This document shows, piece after piece, positions 1-11,400 of a DNA stretch of 64,000 nucleotides (positions within the stretch are counted from its first letter, which is position 1; each line of letters starts with the position of its first letter). The stretch is from Entophlyctis helioformis (lineage: Eukaryota; Chytridiomycota; Chytridiomycetes; Chytridiales; Chytriomycetaceae). The stretch lies in the NCBI GenBank assembly GCA_025526915.1, contig JAHLKH010000025.1:124001-188000 (forward strand). The letters are read 5' to 3'. The position numbers and the translations under genes are program-made. The notes beneath the pieces are model-generated. The model did no database searches and had not been told where the DNA came from. It saw only the letters and a list, made by a program, of their open reading frames with translations.

Positions 1-51
1 GCTGGATGTCTGGCTCACTGGCTGGCCTTTTGGCTTTCTGACTGGCGACAG

Positions 52-144
52 GCGAACCGCTACGTCATCCTCTCCAAGGACATTGAGAAGGCGTACCGAA
101 GCAACGTCAAGAAGACGGACCTCGACCTCGAGTTCTACCGCTGA
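52..144 (+). CDS. RPT3: 26S proteasome regulatory ATPase RPT3 (PSMC4), last exon only
   Basis: This is the C-terminal 30 codons of an AAA ATPase of the 19S regulatory particle base, which unfolds ubiquitinated substrates and opens the 20S gate. The exon follows an AG acceptor at 50-51 and reads ANRYVILSKDIEKAYRSNVK through to LEFYR and a TGA at 142-144. This resembles the RPT3/PSMC4 tail, where NRY-(I/V)-VL and a final FYK occur. The terminal F-Y-R fits the hydrophobic-Tyr-X gate-opening signal that docks into the alpha ring. The rest of the gene lies to the left of the window. Only 30 residues are visible, so the assignment among RPT paralogues rests on this tail alone. Confidence 0.75.
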   Translation, partial: ANRYVILSKDIEKAYRSNVKKTDLDLEFYR

Positions 145-300
145 TCTCCTGGGCTCATCCCGATCCCACCCTTCCGTCTGTGCGTCCTCTTGTGCTGACT
201 CTCTGCCCACGTTCCCCCCCTCCCACTCGCGAATGAACGTGGGTGCCAGCCAATGACATGCTCATGTACATGGTGTATTGCCGGATGTGGCGGGTAACGG

Positions 301-791
301 TCACCCCCAAGCAGGCGTGGTCGAGTAGTTGACGATCAGGCTGCCGTCGACGGCGCATGCTCTGACCAGGTTGCCAATCACCTCGTCTGGCGCGGGAGCG
401 AACGCGGAATTCACATAGACAAACTGGCTGGGGTGTGTCAGGAGACGGACAGAAGGACAGACAAGCAGACAGACAGATGGGCAGACGTACAAGCGAGTCG
501 TGCGACCGGTAGCCGAGCTCTTTGCGCAGAAACAGTATCACCTTGTCGAAGCGAGAGCCGGTGGATATCTTGAACACCGACTGCTTGAGGATGGGTGCGT
601 TGCCGATGGCCTTGAGCCGCACAACCACCTTGTCTGTGCGTGTGCATGCGTATGGGTCAGTGGTGGCTCCAAAGGCGGAGCACTGTGTTTGTGTGTGCGC
701 AGTGTGTGTGTGCACAATGTGCTGCACCTGGGATGGATGTGGCCACCATCGACGCAGATGACGGTGCCCTTGACGTGGCTGGGCTCGACAT
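301..791 (-). CDS. ATG12: Ubiquitin-like autophagy protein ATG12
   Basis: ATG12 is conjugated through its C-terminal glycine to ATG5 by ATG7 and ATG10; the conjugate acts as an E3-like factor for ATG8 lipidation. Three exons (728-791, 491-633, 301-423) join in phase into 109 aa, shorter than yeast Atg12 because the N-terminal extension is only about 21 Ser/Ala-rich residues. Family signatures are [17 protein letters not shown] (residues 23-39), [12 protein letters not shown] (50-61), [16 protein letters not shown] (73-88) and the terminal NYSTTPAWG, which ends in the conjugation glycine with no extra residues. The start at 791 is the ATG that keeps the first intron in phase. It lies 174 bp below the ERG7 stop codon on the same strand, with a purine-rich tract in between. 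Confidence 0.93.
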
Positions 792-881
792 GCAGATCTG
801 GGCAACCGTTCAATGAACTGTAACAAAGATGATGGAAAACGGATGCATTGGCAATGAGAGGATGGAGCAAGCAGGAGTGGA

Positions 882-946
882 CGAGAGAGAGGAGGAGAGG
901 AGAGAGGAGAGGGGGAGGGGAGGAGAGAGAGGGAGAGAGAGAAACG
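882..946. repeat. Polypurine (GGAGA)n tract between ERG7 and ATG12
   Basis: About 65 bp of nearly pure A/G on the plus strand, including short G runs. It lies just upstream of the ATG12 start, so on the ATG12 coding strand it is a polypyrimidine tract. It could be a promoter element or simple low-complexity spacer. Confidence 0.7.
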
Positions 947-965
947 CAGGTAGGCAGGCAGGCAT

Positions 966-3900
966 CTACTGGCTGCCGTTGGTGGCCTCGTACATGCGCG
1001 AGTAGCGGCTGAGTGCCCACACGGGGAACACAAACTTGTAGTTGGGGTACGAGATCATGCAGCTCTGTGTTCCAAATGGCGGCGTGCACAGTGTGTGTGA
1101 GCCAAGCCCATCTCGCCTCCAGCCCATCGCGCCAAGTCAGACAGCCAGCCAGCCAACAAGCCACTGTCTGCTTACCTTGTTGAACACGCCCTCAATGGCC
1201 TCTTGTGCCCACTCGCCGTTGGGGAGCTGGCGCGACATGATAAGCTGCAACAAAGCGTGAGTCAGTCAATCAATCAACCATCACGCTCGAAGCCAGCATG
1301 CACTCACAGCAACACCGGCCTTGATGGCCAGGGTGGTCGGGTACTTGGCAGCCATCAGGGCCATGATCGCCCACGCCGTCTGCACAACCTGCGACTGCTC
1401 GTGGTCAACCCACTCGCGCGTCTCGCAGGCGCGGTACGACTCGCCCCAGCCGCCATCCTCCATCTGGCGCGCAGCAAGGGCATCGCAGGCCCTGCGGACG
1501 CTTGCGCTGTTCTCGTACGTCTCGCCGACGCTCGAGAGCGACTCGATCGCAAAGAACGTGGCGTACGTGAAGCAGATGCCCCACGAGCCGTACCACAGGC
1601 CGTCGGGACGCTGCGACTTGCGGATAAAGGCAACGGCACGCTTGATGGCGCGGTCCACCTCGGAGCGGCGGTGCTTGGGGTGGTGCTTGCGGAACGACGT
1701 CAGACTGAGGAGGACGGCCGTCGTGCACTCGGGGTAGCTGTACTCGACCATGATGTTGCCAAACACCTCGGACGGGTTGAGGTGCTCGAGCCACGGCGTG
1801 CTGCGCTGGAGCTCGTAGCTGGCAAAGCCACCGTCGGCATTCTGCATCGACAGGAGAACGTTGACGGCGTCAAAGATGCGATCGTCCGTCACAGTCGGCT
1901 TGACGTACGTGAGCGCCTTGTGGGTCAGGAGCACGCTCTTGAGACCCTCGGCAGTGCAGTCAGAGACAGTGTAGCTCTGCTCGCGCGTGCTGAACGGCCA
2001 GGCACCCTTGGAGATGTGGCGGTAGCACTGCTTGTAGTTTTCCATGTTGTGCCGGATCTGCGATAGCCAAGACACGCATCTCGTGTAAGCAGGCTGGCTC
2101 GACAGCAAGGACATGCACAGTCTGGCGCAGAAAGGCCGACCCACCTGCATGTCGTCCATAAAGTCGTATGCCTTTTGGAACATGGAGTGGAACTCCTCCT
2201 CCTGAGCAAGGCCAGCCTCGAGCGATGCCTGGACAGCAAAAGCAGTGTCCCACAGCTGCACGCCGTTGGTGCCGTTCATCATCATGCCGCGTTGGACATC
2301 CACATAAAGTCGGGAACGCGCTCCACGTGGCGCTTGAACGACTCCGAGTCGGGGCCATCGACCACATACATCACCAGCAGGTTCATGGCCTTGTTGACCG
2401 GGCCGAGATTGAGGTAGTTGGTGTTCTTGTCCTCCATGCGAATCTGGCGGATCGCCTCGTTGACAGCGTACGAGCGGACGATGCTGTTGGGCAGGTACTC
2501 GTAGGTGCTCGCGGCGGCTGTTCAGAGGCAAGAAAGCCGGCGGTCAGCAACGGGCTGGCGCAGCAAGGCATCGCAGAGCATCTGCGTACTGTTGAGGGCA
2601 TCGAGGACCACGCTGTGGGGAGACTGGATATCGACCTTGGCAACGTGGTTGCGCATCTTGTGCCAGACAATCTCGGAATAGTTGCACGGGTAGAGCTCCT
2701 GTCACGGTGTGTGAGCACTGGCAGCCGCCACCAACCGTGCACGCCTCGACCGACACGGCCGACCAAGCATCAGGCCGATCCAACAGCCAAGGCTAAACCA
2801 CTCACCTCACGCAGGCTCAGAATGAGCTCGTTGGGCTCGGCCTTGAAGCGCTTGGCATACAGCACACTCATGGGCAGGTAGACTGGCCAAAAGAAAGAGT
2901 GAGTGCCGGAAGCAGTTTGGCATCCAACATCCAGAAGCACGGCAGGCGGGCCTCTTACCCATGCGCGTGTGGCACCACATGCGACCGGCCTGGATGGGGT
3001 TCATGGTGTACGGGATGGCCCTGGACACGGCCACCAAGGCATCACCGTCGCATTGCAGCTGTCAGAGCAGGATCTGGTGCGTATTGTGTACACGGCGAGG
3101 CAATCGTACCAGAGCTCGGGAGGAATCGGGTTGTTGCCGGCCCAGTCGTAGACATTGAGCACCGACAGCCAGAACTTGCCCCAAGCGGGCACGCCGGTAG
3201 CACCGCCTTGCGACCAGACCCGTGCATTGCTGGTCAGTCCAAGCAGCCAGATCCATCGACAGACCAGATCCATCGACAGATCCCAAGCAGCCAGAGTGGA
3301 TAAACTCACCGAGGCGCCAGAGCGTGGTGCGGGCCTTGACAAGGTCAGGGTCGTTGACGGGCACGCCAAGCAGGCGCATGGCCACGTAGTTGAGCGACGT
3401 GCCAAAGCAGGTCGAGTCGCCCTCAATGTGCCTGCACGGGCCAAGCGCAAGCGTAAGCACAGGCGCAAGCACATTCACATGCAAGCGATCAGCCTTTTGG
3501 CGCCTCTCAATGTGTACACGATGTGGTGATGATCGAGAGGTGCCAGCGACTTACAGGCCCCAGCCGCCGTCCTTCTTGTTGGCACGGCTGCGGAGGTAGC
3601 GCACGATCTCGACGTCGAAGCCGGCAGGGAACTTGGCGCCGGTGATGTACATGCTGATGACGATGCCCGGGATCAGGAACATGGGGCCGCCGTACTCGGC
3701 GGCAAAGTGGCCGTCGGCAGTCTGCAGCTGGCGGAGGAAACGCAGGCCGTTGCGGGCGGCGTCGAGCACAGTGGTTGGCGCATCAAACTGCGTCTCGTCC
3801 TGCCGTTTGTGGTTTGCAGTAGTGGTGGTGGGCAGGGGGATTGCTGCATCGTCAGTCCATCTGTCTGCCTGCCTGCCTGACAGCGCTGCACTGCGCTCTG

Positions 3901-4180
3901 CTGTGCTGCGTTGCGTTGACAGTTGCTTGCAAGCGCCTGCTGACGGCTGTGCTGGCGACCATGCACAGCGGAAGGCGTTCGCTCGCGACAACAGCAACGG
4001 AAGCCAGCCCCCCACCTTGAGGATGCCGAGCCAGTACTTGTCGTAGGCGGTCTGCGGCCAGGCAGCAATCTCCTCGTCGGTCTGCAGGTAGTGCCAGGTC
4101 TGGGCACCGTGGTCCACCTTGAGGCGCCAGCGGTTCAAGTCGGTTGCCGGCGCAACGGGCGGTTGGGCGTCGACAGTCAT
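966..4180 (-). CDS. ERG7: Lanosterol synthase (oxidosqualene cyclase)
   Basis: ERG7 cyclises 2,3-oxidosqualene to lanosterol, the first sterol of the ergosterol pathway, on ER or lipid-droplet membranes. Eleven exons are placed (4180-4016, 3799-3555, 3431-3310, 3206-3110, 3020-2959, 2882-2806, 2698-2590, 2517-2145, 2057-1308, 1244-1176, 1064-966), about 722 aa, normal for the family. The catalytic aspartate motif appears as [10 protein letters not shown]. Repeated QW motifs such as QMEDGGWGE and the ending [21 protein letters not shown] (split by the last intron) match lanosterol synthases. Odd feature: near 2285-2292, just before the conserved MNGTNG, the frame breaks by one missing base and no intron explains it. 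The summed exon length is 2168 nt, one short of a multiple of three. An in-frame upstream ATG at 4219 is an alternative start. Confidence 0.93.
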
Positions 4181-4434
4181 CGGTTGATGAGATGAGATGC
4201 AAGTCGGCGATGCCAACACGACATGCGAGATGGCTGCACTGATCTCAAGCGTCGAGATGGCGGCACTGGTCTCAAGCGTCCGGCAGACACTCGTCGAGCA
4301 CCGCTCACACAGAGGAGTTGAAGACGTTGTTCATTGGAGCCATGGGATGCAAGAGGGATGCGAATGAGTGATCAAGGGCGAGAAGAGGTCGAGAGACGAG
4401 ACGAGACGAGACGAGACAAGATGATATGATAAGA

Positions 4435-5545
4435 TTAGTGCTTGGAGACGTCGATTCTCTTGTACTTGAGCAGAGGCGGAGGGTGTCGGGCGAGACCGGG
4501 CGGCGAAGGTCTTCCTCGCCAACAACCATGCGATCAGCAAAGTGGTGGTTGATGTCGCGATGGTTGCTCTCGTCGGCACGCACAGCGAGCACCACGTCAC
4601 GCAGCGTGGCGTCATCGGCCAGGTGCCAGTAGGTCTTGGCAATCTCTGGAGCGGGTCCGTTCTCGATGCGGCCGGCATCAATCTCGTTCAGAAAGTGCGT
4701 GTACGAGACGACCGCTTCCTCCTCGAGGTAGCCGACCATGCGGTGGGCGGTCTTTGGGAAGAAGAGGTAGGCGGCAAAGTAGATGTTGAAGAAGGCGCCT
4801 TGGGTAACGAGGATCAAGGCGCGCTCGAACACGGTGGGCGTGCAGACCTTCATCCAGGTCATCAGGTGCATTCTCTCGTTCTCGGCCTCGTGGAGCAGAT
4901 GCGAGATCCAGCCACCGTCATGGCGCTGTTGGGGGTGATGGGTTGGTTGATTCGTGGATGGAGCAAGGCGTGACGCATGTCAGTGACCAAATCCGCGGCG
5001 ATCAGCAAGACTCCGCAGTAGCAGGGGTACAAGGGAGCTCAACGTGTACCTACCATGCGGCGGAGACTGGTGAGGTGACGCAGCATGCCGGCGACCATGC
5101 CAGGCACGGCAGCGACGGTCTCGAGGACAACGGCACGGTGCACGTAGCGACGCCGGAAGAAGACGTCCGAGAAGAAGCGCAGGAACTTGACGGTGCCGAT
5201 GGCCGCATAGTCTGACGGCGACACGGGCAGACGGTGGACGCCCACGCCGACGTCGATGAGCTCGAGCGCTTTGGTGTCCAGCGGCTTATCGCTGGCAAAC
5301 TCTGGACGCACGGGCCGGGGCGAGTACTCGCCAAGCGCCGACTCGTCGACGTTGACACTGCCCTCGTTGGCGGACGTGGCCGAGCTGGGCGATGGCGCGG
5401 ATGTGGAGTAAGGCGACGACGAAGAGGAGAGGGCCGGGAGCCTGGACATGGAAGGGGCGATGGCCAGCGGGCGGGCCGCATGCGAGGCAAAGGCGCTGCG
5501 CAGCGTGGCAGACGCCGGGCGGAGAAGGAGGGTCGAGCGAAGCAT
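4435..5545 (-). CDS. AOX: Mitochondrial alternative oxidase
   Basis: AOX is the di-iron ubiquinol oxidase of the inner mitochondrial membrane that bypasses complexes III and IV. The protein begins [19 protein letters not shown], an Arg/Ser-rich targeting presequence. All four di-iron motif blocks are present: [30 protein letters not shown] and [17 protein letters not shown] single intron (about 4935-5052) splits the gene after SLRRM. The C-terminus is uncertain. The frame carrying the last motif runs on into a GACGA repeat to 4307, whereas adding one base near the CCC at 4481-4483 gives a tidy ending, [12 protein letters not shown] plus stop at 4435. I prefer the second ending. An upstream in-frame ATG gives a 14-residue longer N-terminus. 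Confidence 0.92.
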
Positions 5546-5938
5546 TGGGGTGTGTAGTGGTGGTGGTGGAAAGTGCGGTGGGCCCACGGGCAGCTTTTGA
5601 GCGCGGCGTGCCAGCCAGCCTGACTCGTCTGACTGGCCATGCCACTGCCTGCGGTGCTGCGGCCGCCAATCAGCAGCGATCGCCGTGGTTAATTACCGCA
5701 GCGATTGGCCAGGAACAATGCCGCGGATCAACGGCGGCCGCGTGCTGGCGGCCGAGAGGGTGCGGCGAGGCGAGAGTGCCGCCGGCGACGCTGTCGACAG
5801 GCAGACGCACTGCACCGCCTATAGGAGTGCAGGACGCTCGCTTGCCAGGCCAGTGCGTGCAGACGAGTCCCATATTGGCGCTGGTTGATTTGTCCTGCTA
5901 AGCAATATATTCAACATGCGATTTTCATGCGATAAGAA
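5546..5938. other. AOX upstream region, no gene seen
   Basis: 393 bp between the AOX start and the tRNA gene. It is GC-rich, with several GGCGGCCG-like motifs around 5730-5760 and an AT-rich stretch (TTAATTACC, AATATATT) near 5690 and 5905. No convincing ORF or repeat was found. Confidence 0.5.
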
Positions 5939-6011
5939 GGGGGTCTAGCTCAAATGGTAGAGCGCTCGCTTAGCATGCGAGAGGCACTGGGATCAATGCC
6001 CAGGTCCTCCA
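5939..6011 (+). tRNA. tRNA-Ala (AGC)
   Basis: A 73-nt intronless cloverleaf. The D-arm GCTC/GAGC, anticodon stem CTCGC/GCGAG with loop TTAGCAT (anticodon AGC), T-stem CTGGG/CCCAG and discriminator A are all clear. The acceptor stem GGGGGTC/GTCCTCC has one G-T pair and one T-T mismatch at the sixth pair. The T-loop starts with A rather than T, as in other eukaryotic tRNA-Ala(AGC) genes. Confidence 0.93.
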
Positions 6012-6196
6012 CACCTTTTGCACTTTTTGCTGCTGGCAATCATCATCGAGGGCTTCAGCCATGCCCGGCTTCTTGCCTCGCTGCCCCCAACGCATCTCAG
6101 TGGCCTGGAATCGCTGGCAAGCAGCAGGTCCCATGCACGGTGGCATTTTGCCAGTTCGGATTGCACCGTCTTGCTTCGCATTGTCCAAACACATGG

Positions 6197-6289
6197 TGAT
6201 ATGACAGGGCAGCGGCATTGCCATTGGACGACTTGTGCTGATATGACTGCGCACCGATCTGCGAGTGATGTGACTGCTCTGTCATATCA
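6197..6289. promoter_or_regulatory. Clustered TGATATGAC motifs upstream of the P-loop gene
   Basis: The nonamer TGATATGAC occurs at 6197-6205 and 6239-6247 and in inverted orientation at 6281-6289. A one-mismatch copy, TGATGTGAC, lies at 6266-6274. All lie within 110 bp upstream of a TATA box. Four sites in 93 bp is unlikely by chance and suggests a transcription-factor binding cluster. The factor is unknown; the half-site loosely resembles bZIP-type sites. Confidence 0.5.
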
Positions 6290-6300
6290 CTCACTCGCAC

Positions 6301-6309
6301 CTATATATA
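6301..6309 (+). promoter_or_regulatory. TATA box of the P-loop gene
   Basis: CTATATATA lies 38 bp upstream of the ATG at 6347. It is the clearest TATA element noticed in the window and implies a very short 5' untranslated region. Confidence 0.6.
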
Positions 6310-6346
6310 GCTGCGTTCAAAGACGCTGCTCTTGTCCGCTATCCAA

Positions 6347-8333
6347 ATGCCTCTCCGAGTCTTCAACGTTGCAGTGGTCGGCGCAACAGGCGACGGAAAG
6401 TCGACGCTCATCAAGGGTTTCCACCGATACGCCAATGTCCAAGTGGTCCCTAAAGTGCTCAAAGTCGGCGCAGGCCACGTCTCAACAACCGAGTCGTGCA
6501 CCCTGTACTCGATGCATATCAAGCCAAAGGTTGCCGTCCTCAGCAGTGTGCAGTCCGATCCTACGCAGCTCGACCCTACGCAGCTCGACAGCAACAGCCT
6601 GATTGCCAGGCTCCTTACGGACGCCGAGAATGCCGAAGGCTTCAACCTGGCACTCAACCGTGTGGCCAAGATGACACCAGGAGAGCTGGCATTCACGTTG
6701 ATCGAAAGGGCCGACATGGAAGAGTTTATCGTGAACATGTAAGCGCAGCATGCCGTTGGTTGACACGAGTCGTACCTAATGCCACACTGTGACTCGCCAG
6801 CATCGACACGCCTGGATGCAATGACAGCGATGCCACCTCCAACCCTGTCATTGACGCGGATCACACTGCTGCCATTGCTCGTGCTTTGGGCAACATTGGC
6901 ACGATCCATGCCGTCATCTTCACCATCAAGTCCAACCGGATCCTTGACGGCGCGACTAAAGCCTGCGTCGGCCATTTCCTCAGCACGTTTGGCGGTCTGT
7001 GCACCAACATCATCATTGCTCACACCGCCTTTGACGTGAGCAAGTCGATCACGGAACAGTACAAGACCAATCCCAACTGCCCCATCTCGCTGGCTACCAA
7101 GGACGCACTGCGCGATCGCATCGGGCTGTCAAGTCGCAGCTTCTGGACGAGCATAAGATCACCGCGACACACATTGGCATCGACAGCATCAAGCTCAACA
7201 CCCCTGACCCAAACATCGGCAGCTCGTTTGCCGCTGCACATGCATACACCGCCTCAACGAGCTGCTCGAGCAAATCATGCGCGGTACTGGCACGGTTGTC
7301 AGACACTCGGACATCCTCAAGCCCAAGGCCGTCGTTCACATCGACCAGATCGTGGCTGAAAAGCTCGAAACCAAGATCGCTCTGGTTCAGGGCGAGATTG
7401 ATAAAGTGGCGCGCGAGCTCGGTCGGTCCAAGGAAGTCGTGGAGAAGGCCGTTGAGAGCATCGCAACTCTGGAGAATAGGATGGAGGATGCCAGAGCCAA
7501 GCTCGCACAGCTCGACACGCAAGACCTTGTGGAGATTCAGAGGTTCGAATGGAACGAGCCAGGTGGCTCTCTGTTCAGCGGCGCCAGCTCGGAAAAGTCG
7601 TTCTGGTCAAAGTCGCGAATCCATTCGGTCAAAAAGGCGTCAAGGCCGGCAGCTGCGTCCTTGAGAAGGAGTCCCAGGACGAGTACTTTTACAGCGTAAC
7701 AGCAAGTACCGGCTTCTCTCTGTCTCGCACGATGATGATCGCGACCGTCGTCATCTACTCGCTCAAGCGCGACGTCCACAGTGTGGAGATTGCCCGTCTC
7801 AAGACGAGTTGGAGAGTATGAAGAGCGAGCATGACGGAGCGCAAGAGGTGATTCAAGCGTTTGGCGGCAGCAGCACCGATGCGATCGCAAGTATCAACAA
7901 GGCCAAGGACAGCCAAAAGGCCATCCAGCGTGCGCGTGGCTTTGTGACTGCCAAGGCTCTGCCTCTGGACGTATTCGAGCTGGTGATGGGGCTCTACGGC
8001 GACATCGCCAGGAGCACAGACGACGCAACCAAGAACATACTTGCTGACGAGCTCGCGGATTTCTACCTCGCGTGCCACGACGGGTACTTTGTGGTTACCT
8101 ACAATACCGGTGGTGATGTCGCAGCGCCAGCGGACGCAATCCAGCTCGACAGACGCGTGGCCGTTCGCGCTTTCCAAGACTTGGCCAAGGCTACCAAGTG
8201 GTTTAACAAGATCCCAGCCACGCACCCAAAGATCCTGATGGATCGCACCGCCAACCGAGAGGAGAACCTGCCAAAGAGCGTCCGCATGTACAGCAATGCT
8301 GTGCGCAAGCGTGCTCACACAATCCGCGGCTAA
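6347..8333 (+). CDS. P-loop GTPase-like protein with central coiled coil, unrecognised family
   Basis: The N-terminus carries a Walker A motif, VVGATGDGKSTLIKGF (residues about 8-23). After a 62-nt intron (6739-6800) comes IDTPGCNDSD, a G3/Walker B-like DTPG, and later a TKD that could serve as G4. This order suggests a TRAFAC-type GTPase related in style to AIG1 or septin-like proteins. The middle (EKLETKIALVQGEIDKVARE and following) is strongly heptad-like coiled coil. The C-terminal third (from about 7810) is helical and has no motif I know. The coding frame breaks four times, at about 7123-7125, 7249-7250, 7584-7585 and 7803-7804. Each break is repaired by one extra base, mostly in a C or G run, so I read this as one intact gene with consensus errors. 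A multiply frameshifted pseudogene is the alternative. Confidence 0.65.
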
Positions 8334-8350
8334 CTTGGCCGATCGATTGA

Positions 8351-8402
8351 TCCATCCATCCATCCATCCATCCATCGAATTCACAAGTGCACACACACAC
8401 AC
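8351..8402. repeat. (CCAT)n and (CA)n microsatellites
   Basis: CCAT repeats at 8351-8376 and CA repeats at 8389-8402 fill the short space between the convergent P-loop gene and the Furry-like gene. Confidence 0.9.
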
Positions 8403-8468
8403 CAAGAATGAACTTGCTCACTGGTACAACATTTCATTCTAAAAAGTGCACGCCACGTGCCGGACCGT

Positions 8469-11400
8469 CTACTGCAGCAGAGCAGTAAACACATTGTTGG
8501 ATGTCTTGATGCCAAGATCCGACGCAAGCCATGCGACGCCCATGCGCACGCTGCTGCCAACCGGCTCGGCATCAGGGAACGCCTCCACACGGCCCTGAGA
8601 CACGAGATCCAGGTCCTTGACAGACATGCCCTCGAACTTGTCCTGCAGCACAACGCGGTACAGGGCGATGATCTCGGGACGGCGCTCGCCGCGGAACGGG
8701 ATCCGTCTCACAAGCGACCGCAGCGATCCAATGTTCTGGAACCCTTGCTGGCCCGTCAGCCGCCAGAGCACAAGCGTCATGCGGATGGCAATGCTGCCGA
8801 GCGTGCCGTCAATCTGCACGCCTTGCGCCAGAAACTCGGCCATGTTGTTGACATACTCGGGCACAAACGCCGCCATAAAGTCTGACACGCCGCGGTCAAA
8901 CAGCTCGTCGCGGAAGTCGTCTGCGAGGTGTGCGCCAGACTCGGCGGCGTCCTGGATTGCCTGGAGGCACTGGTGCAGGTCGGCAAACACGCCAGGGTGC
9001 TTCAAGTTGAGGAACTCCTTGAACGACCCGGTGACAACCGAGAGGAGGTCGCGCTCGAGCAGCGGGTCGTACAGCCGCGCAAAGATCCACTGCAGCGTGT
9101 ACAGGATCGTGTACAGCGTGCCCGTGATGCTGTCATCGACCATCGGGCCAGGGAGCCGCAGCCACGCGTAGAGGAGGAAACAGAACGCCTTGCCCTGGAT
9201 TGCCTCGGACTTGGAGAATAGCGCTGGCAGGAGCAGACGCTGAATGCCTGGGAACCGGCCGCCCATCTGCATCTGCTGTGCAAACGGCGCGTTGAATTCC
9301 ATACTCTGCAGACCAGTCCCGGCGTGCTGGATGTAGTACGTCAGGTTCTCAAGCGTCGCCAAGTACAGGTCGCTAAAGTCGGTCGTGGGGAGATGCAGCA
9401 GTGCGAGCACGGGCCAGAAGAGCGTGCTGTGCTGGCCGAGCTGACCGTCCTGGTTGTACTTCTCGAGCATGGTCGAGTGTACGCGGATGATGCTCTGCAG
9501 CAGCTTGTCAGATGACACCTTCAGACCAATCTTTCCCTTGGGCAGGCTGTCCCATTGAGAGGGCGTCGCCGCAGTCTTGTCGGCCAAGTTGTGGCTGCTG
9601 CTCGACAGGTTGGGCGACGATCCGCCAAGCGAGCCAGTGCTGCCAAGAGCGACCGGCGCAGAAAGCGGCGAACTGATTGGCGCGCGCGCCGACTGCAGGA
9701 GCACTTCAGACTCGAGCTGCGACAGGATGGTGAGCTGGTCCAAAATGCGACTCGTGAGCGGGTTCAGAGACTGCTCCGGGACGGATGTGTTGGAAGCCAA
9801 AAGCATGGCGTAGACCTCGACGGCGCGTGTGGCAATGTCGCTGCTGAGGAATCCCTCCGAGGCCCAAAAGAGCACCTCGTTGGTGATCTCGACCGTGAGC
9901 GACTTGTTGGGCACCGAGAAGATGGACAGCAGGATAATCACAAACTCCTTGCTCGGGATGCCCTGCTTGGCTGTCAGAAGCGAAGACCTGGACGAGCACA
10001 CGGCTGTCAGTGCACATGCAGGCAAAGGACGGTCGCAGTCCGGGCACACGCGACACATTGGCATACCCGGCAGGGATAAAGTCCCAGCAGATCTCGCACT
10101 CGTGTGCCTCAAACCAGCCCATGATCTTGCGGATGTTCTCCTGTGCAACCTGGAACTCGGGTTTGGCGCCGCTGCCGGTCTTGTGCGTCCACGAGACAAA
10201 CCCTTCGACAAGGCCAACAAGCAGAACCGTGGCAGCGCTCGGATCTTGGAGACGCATGGGCAGGTTGACAATGACGTAGTTGACGAGCGCCGAGAGGTGT
10301 GGGATAAATGCCTCAAAGTTCTGGCGAAGAAGCTCCGACGCCATAATGACAGCGCTGCGACAGAGCAGCACGTATTCGTTCGTCGCAGGGTCCTCCGAGC
10401 CGTTAAGTCCGGCCGCCTGAAGCACCGACAGATAGTCGCGCACGTGAGGCCCCATGCCGCGTCGAGGCGATCCGCCGTCTGGACGCCACGGGAACGCGGC
10501 CGAGCTCAAGTGGTAGGCGATGATCGTGGCGACCTCTGCAGGATAAGCACCGCTGAGTGTAGCGGCAAGGGCAAGCACAGGCGTGCGCAGGGCCTCGAAC
10601 TTGGCGCCGACTTGGATCAGCATGTCGACGAGAACAACGACATTTGCCTGGCCGTTCTCTGACGCGCGGACAACCTCGAGCCAGCACGTCGACGCGTACT
10701 CGAGCAGCTGTGGCTGGCCAAGGAAGGCGACGTCCATGATGAAGCGGAACACCTCGGCATTGACCACATCGTCGACGAGGTTGCTAAAGTCTGCGAACCG
10801 GCACCATGGCACAATGAGCTCGAGCACCCAGCGGTGCGACGGGATCAGAGTGAACGCTGCCGCAGGCGGCTTGCCGGCCGGCGTGGCTTGGTTCTGAAGG
10901 CTGCGGTAGCATCGCACGGCTTCCCACAGGAACGAGCCGCTGTCAGCAGTGAACATCTGCGACGCCATGCGCGACAGCTCGAGGATCTTGGGCTGCAGGA
11001 TCGGGCCAGAGTTGGAGTAAAAGGCGCCGGTGAAGTTGCCAAAGTAGGCGTCCACGTTGAAGTTGTCGTCTGGGCTGAACATCTGAAGGAGTTCGCGCAC
11101 AAAGATGAGAGCGCGGCTGCGGACAATCTTGCTCGTGTTCATGAGGTTGAAGAGACCTGTCGTCGAGGTAGAGTCATAGGCAAGCAAACACACGTCAGCA
11201 TCCTCTGAGCAGGGGTATGATAGCACCCGGTTGCACAACGTACCAAAGAAGAGCAGCGATCCAAAGTGCTGGCGCAGCTTGATGGCGTCGTCGCGGCTGA
11301 TGTCGGGGTACACCAGAGCAGGCGAGTCGCCCTCTTGCGTGCGCGGTGGCAGCATGTGGATACCCGCAAAAAAGTCTTCGGCGTACGACATGCGGCGGCC

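Noticed and set aside
155..1033. A 292-codon minus-strand open frame
   Set aside because: It merges ATG12 exon 2 with intron, promoter and purine-tract sequence; only the ATG12 exon is real.
1203..2066. A 287-codon plus-strand open frame
   Set aside because: Antisense to ERG7 exon 9; no domain of its own.
2284..2292. ERG7 as a pseudogene
   Set aside because: Only one single-base break in about 720 codons, all splice sites intact and all catalytic motifs conserved.
6347..8333. Programmed ribosomal frameshifting in the P-loop gene
   Set aside because: Four shifts in one message, no clear slippery heptamer, and the same one-base pattern in unrelated housekeeping genes make sequence error more likely.
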